Assembly: GCA_963693285.1 (NCBI GenBank)
Contig: OY848921.1
Span: 4,707,497 to 4,771,496, forward strand
Direction: 5' to 3'
From: Xestospongia muta
Taxonomy: Eukaryota; Porifera; Demospongiae; Haplosclerida; Petrosiidae
Length of the DNA stretch: 64,000 nucleotides
Part shown: positions 63,501 through 64,000 of the stretch, piece by piece
How positions within the stretch are numbered: position 1 is the stretch's first letter
Layout: every line of letters starts with the position of its first letter
Made by a program: the position numbers and the translations under genes
The notes under the pieces: model-generated
The model's database searches: none
The model's input: only the letters and a program-made list of their open reading frames with translations
Told to the model about the DNA's origin: nothing

Positions 63501-64000
63501 TTAACCAGTTTTCACAGTTAATTTCTAATCTTTTTTAACTTTCAAAAAGCTCTAAACTCTTTATTTTAGAGTTTTAACCTATTTAGACTACTTTATTAGT
63601 ATATTTAAGACAGGTAAAGTTACTAAACTCTTTAGATCAGCTTATTTAACCAGTTTTCACAGTTAATTTCTAATCTTTTTTAACTTTCAAAAAGCTCTAA
63701 ACTCTTTATTTTAGAGTTTTAACCTTTTTAGACTACTTTATTAGTATATTTAAGACAGATAAACTTACTAATCTGTTTAGATCACCTTATTTAACCAGTT
63801 TTTACAGTTAATTTCTAATCTTTTTTAACTTTCAAAAAGCTCTAAAGTCTTTATTTTAGAGTTTTAACCTATTTAGACTACTTTATTAGTATATTTAAGA
63901 CAGATAAAGTTACTAAACTCTTTAGATCAGTTTCTTTAACCAGTTTTCACAGTTAATTTCTAATCTTTTTTAACTTTCAAAAAGCTCTAAACAGTTATTT

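Larger units (their letters stand above)
31078..64000. repeat. Satellite DNA array, monomer about 145 bp, about 227 copies
   Basis: From about 31078 to the right edge the sequence is one head-to-tail array. The anchor TTTAGATCAGCTTATTTAAC recurs every 143-146 bp (for example TAGAT at 42026 and 42171, and at 63199 and 63344). The monomer is about 75-80 percent A+T with alternating A- and T-tracts and contains no gene. No transposon or other sequence interrupts it. Copies near the left edge are most diverged; many on the right differ at a few positions only. Length, AT-richness and edge decay fit a pericentromeric, centromeric or other heterochromatic satellite (inference). The array runs out of the window. 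Confidence 0.98.

Noticed and set aside
31078..64000. CRISPR array
   Set aside because: Units are contiguous 145-bp monomers without unique spacers, in a eukaryotic context.
31078..64000. CENP-B box in the satellite
   Set aside because: No match to the GC-containing CENP-B box was seen; the nearby pogo element is related to CENP-B by family only.

Overview
The window looks like nuclear DNA of an early-branching animal, most likely a demosponge of the Amphimedon type (inference). The genes are split by GT-AG introns, many of them only 49-120 bp, and the protein families are metazoan (adhesion GPCR, somatomedin B, Ig, EGF, ARFRP1, HPF1). The intergenic DNA is compact and AT-rich, and degenerate DNA transposons are present. 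Exon models below were built by hand from reading frames, splice signals and phase.

Layout. 1-1668 (+): 3' part of a secreted GH76-like glycosidase with C-terminal somatomedin B-like modules. 1779-3887 (-): complete seven-exon ARFRP1 GTPase gene, tail-to-tail with the first gene. 3934-7148 (+): complete six-exon HPF1 gene with an N-terminal PBZ zinc finger, head-to-head with ARFRP1 (46 bp between start codons). 7557-11483: decayed pogo/Tigger-type transposon with long terminal inverted repeats, TA flanks, a DDD transposase relic, tandemly duplicated exon-intron units and a C-terminal PHD finger.

11728-29965 (-): one very large gene that I reconstruct as 35 exons encoding a 3,066-residue adhesion GPCR. 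It has a signal peptide, 21 Ig domains (one per exon), an EGF domain, a 22nd Ig, a hormone-receptor-motif-like module, GAIN/GPS, seven transmembrane helices and a C-tail. The exon lengths sum to an exact multiple of three and all junction phases agree. The Ig array has a four-domain period in which every fourth Ig lacks the canonical cysteines. Its introns hold a decayed hAT transposon with a smaller nested element, and a two-exon open frame on the opposite strand.

From about 31078 to the right edge (about 33 kb, over half the window) there is an uninterrupted AT-rich satellite array with a monomer of about 145 bp (roughly 227 copies). It has two sequence domains and several higher-order duplications, and continues beyond the window. 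It starts about 1.1 kb upstream of the adhesion GPCR start codon.

Functionally, HPF1 (serine ADP-ribosylation) and ARFRP1 (Golgi traffic) are housekeeping genes sharing one short promoter. The GH76-SMB protein and the giant receptor are cell-surface or secreted proteins. No operon-like relation is implied.
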